Source of the DNA: Desulfobacteraceae bacterium
GTDB lineage: Bacteria; Desulfobacterota; Desulfobacteria; Desulfobacterales; Desulfosalsimonadaceae
Reading direction: 5' to 3'
DNA length: 64,000 bases
NCBI GenBank assembly: GCA_014237465.1
Contig: JABZFM010000002.1
Location: forward strand, 153,772-217,771
Below the pieces are notes generated by a model. That model did no database searches, was not told where the DNA came from, and was given only the letters and a program-made list of their open reading frames with translations. The translations under genes were made by a program, and so were the position numbers. Positions 18,729 to 27,828 of the stretch are shown here, in pieces. Within the stretch, counting starts at the first letter, position 1. The number at the start of each line of letters is the position of its first letter.

Positions 18729-18768
18729 ATATCTAAAATAAAATTAAATTATACATAAGGAGAGACTC

Positions 18769-19032
18769 ATGCCGATATATGAATTTCAATGCGCTGACTG
18801 CGGCGCAAAAAAGGAAATCTTGTTTAGAAACAGTGATGAAAAAGTTGAAATGAAATGCGATAAATGCGGATCTGAAAACCTGCAAAGAGTTTTAAGTTCG
18901 ACCAACTTTTCCATATCCGGCGGCGGCCCAAGTTTCGGATCAGATACCGGCGCCCCCAGTGCAACAGCAAGTTCCCATAACTGCTCCGGTGGCTCCTGCA
19001 CCACTTACGATATACCAGGGCCCACCAGATAA
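18769..19032 (+). CDS. FmdB family zinc-ribbon protein
   Basis: An 87-residue protein with a strong AAGGAG ribosome-binding site. It begins MPIYEFQCADCG, the standard FmdB opening, and has a four-cysteine zinc ribbon at Cys8, Cys11, Cys30 and Cys33. The C-terminal part is a Gly/Ser-rich tail with two further cysteines (HNCSGGSC). FmdB-type proteins are putative regulators or assembly factors; the family role is not settled. It appears monocistronic. Confidence 0.9.
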   Translation: MPIYEFQCADCGAKKEILFRNSDEKVEMKCDKCGSENLQRVLSSTNFSISGGGPSFGSDTGAPSATASSHNCSGGSCTTYDIPGPTR

Positions 19033-19184
19033 ACATATGAATAAAGTTCCGGCTCCAGAGGGCCCGGCTTTGGGCTAAGTCCTGAGGGCATGGTTTACTG
19101 CATTGATGATACCCACCACTCATTTTTCATAATCTTAATCGTAATCTGCCTTTTAATAAAAGATTTTTTGCGAAGTCATCATAT

Positions 19185-20159
19185 TTATTTATACTGCCTG
19201 ATAATCCCGCTCGCCTCTTCAACCGCGAAATCCATCAACTTCCGGCACCGGCTGGCCCCTTTGATAAATTCCTGAAAATCGTCCCAGCCGGAAAACTTTT
19301 TTTCAGTGATGACCTCACACTCAAATGATCCGGCAATTTCTTTGAATTTTTTCACCACCCGTTTTCCGGCCTGAAACGGTTCCCGGGTCCCAAACGGACG
19401 GTCAACCAACAGATTGACATGCCCGATGCCAAACCCTTTGACTATTTTCCAATAGGACATATTTCTTACCGACAGGCCCAGGAGGAGGTTAATTCCCGTT
19501 ACCGCACCCACCAGCGCCCCGCAAACACCGCCGGACAATCCCACCCCGCCGTCAAACACAAATGAAAGATTTTCAAGACGTTTGTTGCCGATACCCGTAT
19601 TTTCGCGAATACCCTCTAAAACTGCCCGGGCGCAATGCAATGCATCCCCGGTTTTCTTGCCGATTGTTTTATTTGAATCATTTTTTGCCGGATGCTGTGT
19701 CTGATACAGATACCGCATGGAACCACGAATATGGCGGAAGCATCCGGCCAGACGGTAGATTGTTAAAAAATATTTCAGCTGACCCAATGTAGAATAAAAG
19801 TCGGTTCGCGTCCGTCCCCGGCAGAATGAAGATCCATAGGTTTTCCCAAACCAGTCGGCATATTCACCGACCTGCCTGAGTACTTTCTTTTCACCCAACA
19901 ACCCGTTTGCTGCGATCTCTGATTCATGATTCAGCGCAATCCCTAAGGAGCCGCCGGAAACCACCCCGCAGGTTGAACCGCAGGCAACGCACCCGCCTTC
20001 CAGGCCGGTGACCGCTTTTATAAGATCATTATCCTGGCTGCCAGTCATATCCTGAAAAACTTCCAGGGTGGCCTGGGCTCAGTTTAAATCCTTTAACAGG
20101 CTGAATGCGGCAAGCCGGCCCCAGTAATTTTCTTTTTTCGGGTCATAGTCGATATTCAT
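19185..20159 (-). CDS. Selenocysteine-containing C_GCAxxG_C_C family protein (in-frame UGA at codon 27)
   Basis: Read through a UGA at 20079-20081, this gene encodes 324 residues from ATG 20159, which has a strong AAAGGAG ribosome-binding site. A conventional call would start at 20048 and lose 37 residues. The protein consists of two copies of the C_GCAxxG_C_C redox fold. Copy 1 has N-U27-AQATLE and a second Cys64 (STCGVVSG); copy 2 has H-C176-ARAVLE and Cys213 (GVCGALVG). The U/C-to-C spacing is 37 residues in each copy. Copy 1 has additional Cys57 and Cys60. A hairpin follows the UGA as expected for a SECIS. A redox function, probably thiol/selenol-based, is inferred; partner and substrate are unknown. 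It starts 11 bp after the MopE-like lipoprotein gene, so they are likely co-transcribed. Confidence 0.85.
20051..20081 (-). promoter_or_regulatory. Candidate bacterial SECIS element and UGA (Sec) codon
   Basis: On the minus strand, UGA (20081-20079) is followed by 11 nt and then a 17-nt hairpin, CCUGGA-AGUUU-UUCAGG (20067-20051): six pairs including one G-U, with a 5-nt loop carrying G. Spacing and size match the E. coli fdhF element. The fold is by eye. Confidence 0.7.
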
Positions 20160-20170
20160 GCGCTTCTCCT

Positions 20171-22072
20171 TTAATCAAACGTAAAATTCACCAGCACCCC
20201 ATCCACCGTTGCCGTGACGTTCGGGTTCCAGCAGGTGGTATCTGAAAAATCAAATGTCACATCACTATTCAATTCATCAGAAGAAACAACCATGGTTCCG
20301 GATGTTGCCACCAGCACACCGCCACAGTCAGTCAAAATAATATTGTTGAATGTACAAAGATACGTGTCTCCGGCCATCGAAAAAGTGACTGTCCCATCAA
20401 TGCCGCCGGCAGGGCTGTATTCAAGGTCCGCATCTGCATCAACATCCGCGCCGTCCACCACATATGATGCACTAAATTCCGCGTTTGCGGAAACCAGCGT
20501 ATCTGTTGTTGATGAGTAAACCGCTTCAATGGTCCCTTCCACTTCACCGTTGCAGGTGGCCATGTCAACAAACGCGATTTCAAAGACCGCCTGACCGGCG
20601 CCGTTTTCATAAATCTCAACAGTGGCGGTACCATCCAGACTGCACTCCGCACTCTGAACACTATCAAATTCTAATGTTGCATTGGTTACATCATCAGTCA
20701 TATCGATACCGCTGATGGTAACCGTCCCGGATTTAAAAATGCAAATATCGCCGCCGGCACCGGTAATCGTATATACCAGCGTATTGCCATCCCGCCGGAT
20801 AGTTCCGCATTCGCCTTCATACCCGTTGAGTGCTGCCAGGAGTTGAAGTACAGTATAACCTTCTTCAAGGGCTTCTTCAAGTCCCATTTCAGTAATGACC
20901 GTATCAATCATTTCAGCGGTTTCAGATGCAGTGCCGCCCTCTCCCAGGGCCTGGGTCATTGCATCAAGAAGCACTTCAAGGTCTTCACCCGCTTCGATAT
21001 CATTCGGGTTGCAACTTAAATCCGAACCGTTACAATCCTCATCAATGCCATTTCCGCATATTTCAGTTGCACCGGGAAAAGCATTCGGATCATTGTCATC
21101 ACAATCCACGCCGGCATCATATCCGTCACCGTCATTGTCCTCTTCGACCACCGGATCATTGCCATACGGACAATTTCCGGATTTACCGCTAAATGTACCG
21201 TTTCCATTCGGCGGATCAAACGGATTGCTGTACAGCCAGGTTCCGCTGATATTGCCTTTTTCATCAATTGTGCCGGTAAATGTTGTCAAGTCGTCTGCTG
21301 TTCCGGCCACCATGCCGCCGCCCGGTTCGATGGCCCCGAAAAGGTCAAATTCTTCATTGCTTTTGTCCCAGGCGGTTCCGGTAATGTTGCCATTTCCGAT
21401 CTGAAAGCACCATTGCCCTGAATCATCGCCCGAGTATGTTCCGTAGTAATTGCCGCCATAGCCGCTCAACAGTGTATCTGTCATATGATCAACGGCATCC
21501 TCCTCGCTTACCAGTTCCATGCCGATGCTGTATATTGCCATCTGGGCCTCAAGATAATCAAACAGATCTTCTGCCATTGTTTCAAAATCATAAACATCCG
21601 GATCAAAACCAAATGGCGTACCTGCCTGTATTAACAGCCAGCTGTTGACGACATCGGTCAGGCCGGCCGGCAATTCAATAATACTCTCACTTGCGTTGAC
21701 ATCCAGAGATTGAAGAAACCGAGCAATATTCACCACGATCGGATCTTCAATATCCGCTGTCCCGGAAACCAGATCCAGGGGAGACATACTGCTTTTTGCC
21801 ATACCGGAGCCTAAACCAATATTGCCGATAAAAAACATAATCACATCATCTTTTTTATAGTTGAACTCACCCTTGGAACTTGTTGTACCGGCAAATTCCC
21901 CTGGAACGGTTGAATATCCAAGGCCGCTGACCAGGGCGTCCTCAAAAATACCGGTCTGGATGGAACTTCCGCCGCCTCCGCCTCCGCAGCTGATGGTCAA
22001 AAAAACAATAAACCCGAGTATCAGGATTACAGAAACTGCTTTCACCATTGATTTTGACATTTCATTCACCAC
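20171..22072 (-). CDS. Large exported lipoprotein with MopE-type metal-binding segment
   Basis: A 633-residue lipoprotein. After a hydrophobic signal, the lipobox FLTISC places Cys at 29, followed by a glycine run. A start at GTG 22072 is used; ATG 22060 is equally likely. The middle contains DNDGDGYDAGVDCDDNDP and FPGATEICGNGIDEDCNG, the pattern of the putative metal-binding repeat (MopE-like, PF11617 type) with many Asp residues for calcium or copper. The N-terminal half has GGNYYGTYSGDDSGQW and other beta-rich, Gly/Asp-rich segments; the C-terminal half is beta-strand repeats with paired cysteines. It is likely a surface or outer-membrane-anchored protein. It lies directly upstream of the selenoprotein gene. 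Confidence 0.8.
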   Translation of the reverse strand: MVNEMSKSMVKAVSVILILGFIVFLTISCGGGGGGSSIQTGIFEDALVSGLGYSTVPGEFAGTTSSKGEFNYKKDDVIMFFIGNIGLGSGMAKSSMSPLDLVSGTADIEDPIVVNIARFLQSLDVNASESIIELPAGLTDVVNSWLLIQAGTPFGFDPDVYDFETMAEDLFDYLEAQMAIYSIGMELVSEEDAVDHMTDTLLSGYGGNYYGTYSGDDSGQWCFQIGNGNITGTAWDKSNEEFDLFGAIEPGGGMVAGTADDLTTFTGTIDEKGNISGTWLYSNPFDPPNGNGTFSGKSGNCPYGNDPVVEEDNDGDGYDAGVDCDDNDPNAFPGATEICGNGIDEDCNGSDLSCNPNDIEAGEDLEVLLDAMTQALGEGGTASETAEMIDTVITEMGLEEALEEGYTVLQLLAALNGYEGECGTIRRDGNTLVYTITGAGGDICIFKSGTVTISGIDMTDDVTNATLEFDSVQSAECSLDGTATVEIYENGAGQAVFEIAFVDMATCNGEVEGTIEAVYSSTTDTLVSANAEFSASYVVDGADVDADADLEYSPAGGIDGTVTFSMAGDTYLCTFNNIILTDCGGVLVATSGTMVVSSDELNSDVTFDFSDTTCWNPNVTATVDGVLVNFTFD

Positions 22073-22533
22073 GGCACATCCTTTCTTGCTGAGGGTTTCA
22101 TTGGCGCCTGAACGAAAACTGCTTTCCCCACAAATTTCAAGCCAGGAAAAAATTCAGTTTTTTTGTTCGGCTCAGAGTCGATTGATTGCAGGGCGACATC
22201 GCTCAGATTGAACGGCGCAAATCATCTTGAAATAATACTTTAGAAAAAATGCCCGGCATGATTCAAAACCAGCAGGCTCTATTCCAGATGAATATGGCAC
22301 ACGGCAATCGTATATCGCCCCCGATTACGATTATTATAATATACCAAAAAATAAATTTAGGGTCAAGTCTACGTTTGGCTTTTTTAATATTTTTTTATGG
22401 ATATCCGGAATAAGAAATCCATGAATTGATTTTTTTTTATATTTGCTGTATTCTAATTTTTAAATTTTACCTTTTCTTATTTCTGTTACGTGTCTTTGAC
22501 TGACAACCATTCATTGCAACAAAGGGGGGACGC
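22073..22533. other. Divergent intergenic region
   Basis: About 460 bp between the minus-strand lipoprotein gene and the plus-strand acyl-CoA ligase gene. It must hold both promoters. AT-rich stretches occur around 22330-22460, but no clear promoter hexamers, operator palindrome or small gene could be picked out. Confidence 0.5.
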
Positions 22534-24381
22534 ATGTCAGGCGAAAAATCATTGAAAACCGTTTCCAGGGCCATGAAAACCATCTTAAAGACCGAAGAGC
22601 ATAAAGGATTCAATCGGGCCATTCGAAAACAGTGGGGCGTACTCAATATTTTTAGAGTCCTTTCTAAAACTGCATCATTAGGCGGTTTTAGAAATAATTT
22701 AAAGGCCATCAAGGAGTTTAAAACCGGCAGCATTGCGGCAAATTTTTTTATCGCTTTATGGGAATCCCTGGGCGACCGGGAAGCGATCATAGACGGCGAC
22801 AAACGGATTTCCTATGCACAGATGGGCCAACGGGTGTTACGCCTGGCCAACGCGCTCCAGGACCTGGGCGTTGAAAAAAAAGACCGGGTGGCCTGCATGC
22901 TGTACAACAGCGCAGAATATTTCGAATGCTTTTACGCGGCGTGCATTATCGGATCTCCCCTGCCCGCAGTGAACTGGCATTTGACCGGTGATGACTTAAG
23001 AAGCACCATTGATCTGCGAAAACCCAAAGTGCTCATTTTCGATGAAGACTTTGCCGATGAAATTATTGATTATCAAAATGACATGCCGTCTGTCGAACAT
23101 TTCATCATGGTGGGCGGCAGTCCGCCGGACGGCATAGTAAATTACGAAACCCTTCTGTCCGAATCACGAAGCTCTTTACCAAAGACCTCGTTCATCTTTG
23201 CCATGAACCCCTATACCGGCGGGACCACCGGATCGCCTAAAAGCTCCAACCTCTATGACGGCATGAGCTATCTGTTAAGTGAACTGGCCGAAGCACCCAG
23301 GGCCTCTTTGGACGAATACGTACAATACATGAACCGCCAATTCAGCTACCTGTATCATTACGGCGGCGATAAAATCCGGGATTCCGTCGGAAAAAATATC
23401 CGGACCCTGATCCCCACCCCCATGTATCATGCCGGCACCGCTGCCGGATTCGCGCCCTGTATCATGCTCGGCGCCACAGCGGTTCCCATGCGGAAATTCG
23501 ACCCGGAATCGTATCTGAAGATGGTGGAAAAGGAACGTATCTCATGGTCATTTGTTGTTCCCACGATCATCCAGAGAATCCTGGGGCTTCCGGATCATAT
23601 CAGCAAAAAGTATGATTTAAGTTCCATGCATACCCTGATCAGCGCCGCAGCTCCCTGCCCGCCGGAAGCCAAAACCGCCATCAACAAACTGTTTATGGCC
23701 CAGGGGGCGGATAAACCGGTGTTTCATGAATTTTACGGCAGTTCGGAATCCGCCCTGCTGACCCTCCTGCTTCCGGATGACTATATTGGAAATCCCGAGC
23801 GTATCAATAGTGTCGGAAAACCCCGGTGCGGCGATATTCTGGTCTATGATGAAATTGCCCAAAAGCCGTCGGAAACCGGAAAGGACGGTATGATATTCGG
23901 ACGATCGGTGGCCACTATGTCGCTGAGATATCCGGGAACTGAAAAAAAATTAAAAGACTCCCAGCGCATCATTGACGGCAAGGAATGGTATGATGACGGG
24001 CTCATCGGGCATCAGGATGAAGACGGATTTTTATATCTCACCAGCCGGGTCAAGGAAATGATTATCTGTGCCGGGGTCAATATTTTCCCGGTGGAAATAG
24101 AACGCTTCCTGTTTATAAATCCCAAAATCTATGATGCCGCAGTCATCCGGGTGCCCCATCCGGATCTCGGCGAAATCCCCCTGGCCTGCATTCAGTTGAA
24201 AGAAGGAGAAACTCTTACTGAAAAAGAGATTCAGGACTACTGCAAGGAGAAAGGTTTGAAAGGATATAAGGTCCCGCAGAAAGTTGAATTTTACGAAAAA
24301 CTGCCCCGGCATATTGACGGCAAAATTATCAAGCGGGATTTGGAGGAAAAGTATTGGGAAGGCCATGAACGGCTTGGCTGA
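22534..24381 (+). CDS. Acyl-CoA synthetase (AMP-forming), second copy
   Basis: A 615-residue adenylate-forming enzyme. The P-loop is YTGGTTGSPKSS from residue 227, with the final Gly of the usual PKG replaced by Ser. Further motifs are EFYGSSESALL in place of the common YGxTE, DDGLIGHQDEDGFLYLTSR, the hinge region MIICAGVNIFPVEIE and the C-terminal lysine region HIDGKIIKRDL. The first 60 residues form a basic extension before the AMP-binding domain. Divergence from the ligase at 8987 shows separate specificity. Substrates could be long-chain fatty acids or acids with bulky tails. Its TGA stop is the first three bases of a dispersed-repeat end. Confidence 0.88.
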   Translation: MSGEKSLKTVSRAMKTILKTEEHKGFNRAIRKQWGVLNIFRVLSKTASLGGFRNNLKAIKEFKTGSIAANFFIALWESLGDREAIIDGDKRISYAQMGQRVLRLANALQDLGVEKKDRVACMLYNSAEYFECFYAACIIGSPLPAVNWHLTGDDLRSTIDLRKPKVLIFDEDFADEIIDYQNDMPSVEHFIMVGGSPPDGIVNYETLLSESRSSLPKTSFIFAMNPYTGGTTGSPKSSNLYDGMSYLLSELAEAPRASLDEYVQYMNRQFSYLYHYGGDKIRDSVGKNIRTLIPTPMYHAGTAAGFAPCIMLGATAVPMRKFDPESYLKMVEKERISWSFVVPTIIQRILGLPDHISKKYDLSSMHTLISAAAPCPPEAKTAINKLFMAQGADKPVFHEFYGSSESALLTLLLPDDYIGNPERINSVGKPRCGDILVYDEIAQKPSETGKDGMIFGRSVATMSLRYPGTEKKLKDSQRIIDGKEWYDDGLIGHQDEDGFLYLTSRVKEMIICAGVNIFPVEIERFLFINPKIYDAAVIRVPHPDLGEIPLACIQLKEGETLTEKEIQDYCKEKGLKGYKVPQKVEFYEKLPRHIDGKIIKRDLEEKYWEGHERLG

Positions 24382-24400
24382 TGGCTTTGTAAAAAGCTCA
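24379..24400. repeat. Dispersed repeat family A, terminal fragment
   Basis: TGATGGCTTTGTAAAAAGC matches the outer end of the family A elements. The rest of the element is not recognisable. As at 7565, the TGA at the element end is the stop codon of the preceding gene. Confidence 0.6.
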
Positions 24401-24449
24401 TGTATCCCGCACACGTTATTTTTCAACGAAAAAACGAGGTAAAATCAAA

Positions 24450-25073
24450 ATGGGAAAAAATGTGTTTACCGTTATCTGTCTGATCATTATCAGTTTGTTA
24501 ATTATCGCCGGATGCTCGCGGGAAGCAAAAATAACAAAACTTAAAAATGTTGAAAAATTTGATTTCTACTCAAAAGGCCGGCTGGACAATGTACTGATTG
24601 TGGGTAAACCCAGAGTTGAAAAAAACAGAAAAAATTTTGAGGACCATTTTTCAAGAACCCTGAAAAGAAGGGGGACGGATGCGATCCCCAGTTATAAAAT
24701 CATTTCCGATATTCAGAATTTAAACAGGGGCAATATCAAGGATGCCGCGGTCAAAGTCCAGGCGGGTGCTGTTCTGGCGACCCGCGTGGTGGGTGTGGAT
24801 AATAAAGATGTCACCATGCCCCAAAAAACGAGGGTTGATATTTACACTTCCGCCAGAGGGGGGACCGTTATGATGGGGCCCTTTATAGAGGGCCCCTATG
24901 TTGAAAATGTGACCATGGTCCGTTTAGAAACAGGCCTGTTTGAGACAAACACGGAAAAGATGATATGGAAAGCATCCTCAAAAATCTTAAACCCGGATAC
25001 AGTAAACGAAGCCATCAAAGATTTCTCCAAAGCCATTTTAAACCAGCTGCAACAGGACGGTTATGTCAGGTAA
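24450..25073 (+). CDS. Lipoprotein, LpoB/DUF4136-like in appearance
   Basis: A 207-residue lipoprotein with lipobox IIAGC (Cys22). The mature domain has an alternating strand/helix pattern: VLIVGKPRVEKNRKNFEDHF, AVLATRVVGVDNKDV, then a Gly-rich segment (YTSARGGTVMMGP) and a final helix ending LNQLQQDGYVR. This resembles periplasmic lipoproteins that answer to outer-membrane or peptidoglycan assembly, but I cannot assign a family with certainty. The ribosome-binding site is GAGG. It lies alone downstream of the acyl-CoA ligase gene. Confidence 0.6.
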   Translation: MGKNVFTVICLIIISLLIIAGCSREAKITKLKNVEKFDFYSKGRLDNVLIVGKPRVEKNRKNFEDHFSRTLKRRGTDAIPSYKIISDIQNLNRGNIKDAAVKVQAGAVLATRVVGVDNKDVTMPQKTRVDIYTSARGGTVMMGPFIEGPYVENVTMVRLETGLFETNTEKMIWKASSKILNPDTVNEAIKDFSKAILNQLQQDGYVR

Positions 25074-25261
25074 CCGGATCTCTTAAACCAAAAATAGTCC
25101 ATCCGTTATTCTCTTGCCTGCTTGAAAAATTTATGTTAGTAAATCAAATAAATCAAAAGGGTTATTAAAGCCCTTCTTAAACAATACCCAACACCAAAAA
25201 ATTTTGAACGGTGACGATTGAGTTTTTAAGGCTTCCCATACGCAATGCTTGAAATGATAGA

Positions 25262-25870
25262 ATGAAATTCAATTTCAAAAACCTGCCACTGACCGCCCAA
25301 GGCATGATCTTCGGATATATGGCATGGACTGTTATTGTCGCAATTGCCTGGGCGTTATACACTCTCAAGCCTGAAGGCTTTGAAGCGGCGGAATTTTTAT
25401 TATTGTTTTTTGGCCTGCCCGGCTCTTTACTGGTCAACTTTTTAGAACCCGACACCGCAGTCGTCATTCAGATCCTGCTATTATCTGTCTGTGGTTATGT
25501 TCAATGGCCGGTCATCGGTATTTTAATCATTAAGTTTAAAGATTTTAAACCAGTTCATAAAACAGAACCACCTCAAAAAGCTGAAAGGAACATCAAAATG
25601 GGGTACTCACAACAACGGTACAAAATTTTAAAGCAGAAATACGCTGCCCAGGGCAACCTCGCCTACTACATTGAACTTTTTGGTAATTTCCTGGCTGAAC
25701 GGGAAGGCTACAAAGAGTTGGATGGCATGGAAGCCATTTACTTTTATCTGGTTCACAAATTTCACTGGATGCCCAAAGATGTCCGGTCAATGAGTTTTGA
25801 TGATCTCCGGTTTGTGCTTTCAGAAGAAATGGTGAACTGGACCGCGCCCCCCGAATCAAGAATCGAGTAA
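25262..25870 (+). CDS. Membrane protein of unknown function
   Basis: A 202-residue protein with three predicted membrane helices in the first 100 residues (MIFGYMAWTVIVAIAWALY, FLLLFFGLPGSLLVNFL, and VIQILLLSVCGYVQWPVIG). The C-terminal cytoplasmic part is helical and charged, with QRYKILKQKYAAQGNLAYY and FDDLRFVLSEEMVNW. No family is recognised. There is no strong ribosome-binding site. It lies between the lipoprotein gene and the radical-SAM gene on the same strand, separated by 188 and 111 bp. Confidence 0.6.
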   Translation: MKFNFKNLPLTAQGMIFGYMAWTVIVAIAWALYTLKPEGFEAAEFLLLFFGLPGSLLVNFLEPDTAVVIQILLLSVCGYVQWPVIGILIIKFKDFKPVHKTEPPQKAERNIKMGYSQQRYKILKQKYAAQGNLAYYIELFGNFLAEREGYKELDGMEAIYFYLVHKFHWMPKDVRSMSFDDLRFVLSEEMVNWTAPPESRIE

Positions 25871-25981
25871 ATAGAACACGAACGAAATAAAAAAGACTGC
25901 ATCGGAAGAATGGATCACTTCGCTCCGACTTAATCCATGTCAAAAACGCTTTGCGCGTTTTTGAAGAGGAAAAGATCCTCA

Positions 25982-27265
25982 ATGAAAAAGGTTCTTTTAA
26001 TATCTGCAAACACGGAAACCATCAACATGCCGGTGCTGCCGCTGGGTCTTGCCTTCGTAAATGCGGCCCTTTTGGCGCAGGGGTTTGAAACAAAAATGAT
26101 CAACCTGATGGGTGCGGCTGACGCACAGAAGTTCCTGAAAGAGACCCTCAACGAATTTCATCCGGATGCCATCGGCATTTCCGTTCGCAATATCGACACC
26201 CAGGATTTCAAAAAACCTGTATTTATGCTTGATCCGGTGAAATCTATTATTTCGTGGTGCCGGAAATATTCAAATGCCCCGGTTATCATCGGCGGGCCGG
26301 GCTACAGCATCTACCCGGATGCCGCCCTCGATTACCTGGGCGCGGATATGGGAATCAAGGGGGAAGGCGAGGCTGCTTTTCCCGAGCTTTTGCGCAGAAT
26401 TTCAAACCATCAGCCCATTACTGACATTCCCGGCCTGTATCTGCCTCAAAAAGGTGCGATCAAAACCCGGCAGTGCATCAGACAGACGGCGAAAATCCAT
26501 TTCCCGCTTCCCGGTATTCACTTAAACGTCCCGGATGCGATAAAAGGAAAAGACCTGTGGATCCCGTTCCAGACCCGCCGGGGATGCCCTATGGATTGTT
26601 CTTATTGCTCAACCGGTTCCATTGAAGGACGGCTTATCCGTAAATTTCCCATAAAAAAGGGCATTGAGACATTAGCCGCATACGCAGATGCAGGGTTTAA
26701 GCAGTTTTTCTTTGTGGATAATACATTCAATCTGCCGCCCTCCCATGCGGAAGCGCTGTGTGAAGGGATCATAGCCGAAAACCTGAGCATCAGCTGGCGA
26801 TGTATTTTATACCCGGCAAATATCAACGAACGGCTGGTGCATAAAATGTCACGTGCCGGATGCCGGGAAGTGGCTTTAGGCTTTGAAAGTGGTGCCGATG
26901 CAATCCTCAAAAATTTTAATAAACGATTCAATACGGCAGATATTCTTAAGACGTCAATTATGCTGAAAAAATATGGCATTGCGCAAATGGGATTTTTAAT
27001 GCTTGGCGGTCCCGGTGAAACAAAACAGACCGTTATGGAAAGCCTGGATTTTGCGGAAACGTTGAAACTTGACAGCATGAAGCTGACTACCGGCATCCGG
27101 ATTTATCCGGACACGCCCCTTGCAGATCTCGCACGTAAAGAGGGCGTTATTCACCCGGACGACGACCTGCTGATGCCGACATTTTATATCCGCAAAGAAC
27201 TTGAAGACTGGCTGATTGAAACGATTTATTCATGGGTGGAAGACAGGCCGAACTGTTTCTTCTAA
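25982..27265 (+). CDS. B12-binding domain radical SAM protein
   Basis: A 427-residue enzyme. The Met at 25982 fits the usual MKKVLLISANTET start better than the upstream Met at 25937 and has GAGGAAAAG before it. Residues 1-150 form a Rossmann-like cobalamin-binding domain (EFHPDAIGISVRNID; APVIIGGPGYS). The radical SAM cluster motif CPMDCSYC is at residues 202-209 (Cys202, 206, 209). Later blocks, EVALGFESGADAILKNFNK and MGFLMLGGPGETKQTV, are typical of the methyltransferase/MiaB-like Elp3 fold. Such proteins catalyse methylations or rearrangements of lipids, tetrapyrroles or antibiotics. The substrate is unknown. A SnoaL-like protein gene follows 73 bp later. Confidence 0.85.
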   Translation: MKKVLLISANTETINMPVLPLGLAFVNAALLAQGFETKMINLMGAADAQKFLKETLNEFHPDAIGISVRNIDTQDFKKPVFMLDPVKSIISWCRKYSNAPVIIGGPGYSIYPDAALDYLGADMGIKGEGEAAFPELLRRISNHQPITDIPGLYLPQKGAIKTRQCIRQTAKIHFPLPGIHLNVPDAIKGKDLWIPFQTRRGCPMDCSYCSTGSIEGRLIRKFPIKKGIETLAAYADAGFKQFFFVDNTFNLPPSHAEALCEGIIAENLSISWRCILYPANINERLVHKMSRAGCREVALGFESGADAILKNFNKRFNTADILKTSIMLKKYGIAQMGFLMLGGPGETKQTVMESLDFAETLKLDSMKLTTGIRIYPDTPLADLARKEGVIHPDDDLLMPTFYIRKELEDWLIETIYSWVEDRPNCFF

Positions 27266-27312
27266 AAACAAATGAGGGATGCATCGCAACGCAAAAATTG
27301 GACGTTTTACTT
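27266..27312. repeat. Dispersed repeat family A, degenerate half element
   Basis: The stretch containing GGATGCATCGCAACGC and TTGGACGTTTTAC resembles, in reverse complement, the left half of family A copies (compare 44512-44560). No intact termini remain. Confidence 0.5.
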
Positions 27313-27338
27313 TTTTTCCATCGAATAAGGAGAAAACT

Positions 27339-27746
27339 ATGATGACACCACAACAAGCCAGGGAATTCGCTTCACACTGGCTGCCGGCATGGACCGGAAA
27401 TAATCCTGAAAAACTGGCTGATTTTTATTCCGAAGATGCTTTTTATCTGGATCCGGGAATTCCGGATGGCGTGAAAGGCAAAGAAAAACTCCTTGCCTAT
27501 TTCCGCAAACTACTGGCCCAGAATCCGGAATGGATATGGACCCAGATCGAGCCAATCCCCTTGGAAGGCGGTTTTTTAAATAAATGGCATGCAGTCATCC
27601 CGGTGGGTAAGAAAAAACTCGAATTTGTCGGTGTTTGCCTTGTTCAACTGAATGAAAATGGATTAATCCGTCGTAATGAAGTATATTTTGACCGAACCCA
27701 CCTGTTTCTGGAAATATTGAAACACAGGGCCAATAAACAGGATTAA
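27339..27746 (+). CDS. SnoaL-like/NTF2-fold protein
   Basis: A 135-residue protein with a strong AAGGAG ribosome-binding site; the ATG at 27339 is chosen because of it. The opening helix, ASHWLPAWTGNNPEKLADFY, followed by SEDAFYLDPGIPDGVKGKE is the standard start of SnoaL-like nuclear-transport-factor-2 folds, a small cone-shaped pocket used by polyketide cyclases, dehydratases and many non-enzymatic proteins. The rest (HAVIPVGKKKLEFVGVC, NEVYFDRTHLF) completes the fold. Function cannot be set. It is downstream of the radical-SAM gene. Confidence 0.82.
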   Translation: MMTPQQAREFASHWLPAWTGNNPEKLADFYSEDAFYLDPGIPDGVKGKEKLLAYFRKLLAQNPEWIWTQIEPIPLEGGFLNKWHAVIPVGKKKLEFVGVCLVQLNENGLIRRNEVYFDRTHLFLEILKHRANKQD

Positions 27747-27828
27747 CAGAAAGGTACAAGGTGGAAGGTGGAAGGTGGAAGGGAAAAAGTAGGTACAAAA
27801 AATTTTAGTAGGAAAAAGGAAACATTCC
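27747..27828. repeat. Short G-rich tandem heptamers
   Basis: Between two genes, GGTGGAA is repeated about three times in tandem inside a G-rich strand (AAGGTGGAAGGTGGAAGG). Similar stretches are at 8680, 29560 and 46365. The intergenic space also carries the ribosome-binding site of the next gene. Confidence 0.7.

Noticed and set aside
25982..27265. Radical SAM protein as the activase of the glycyl radical enzyme
   Set aside because: It has a B12-binding domain, a CxxxCxxC spacing with different surroundings, and lies 13 kb away; activases are about 250-300 residues without B12 domain.
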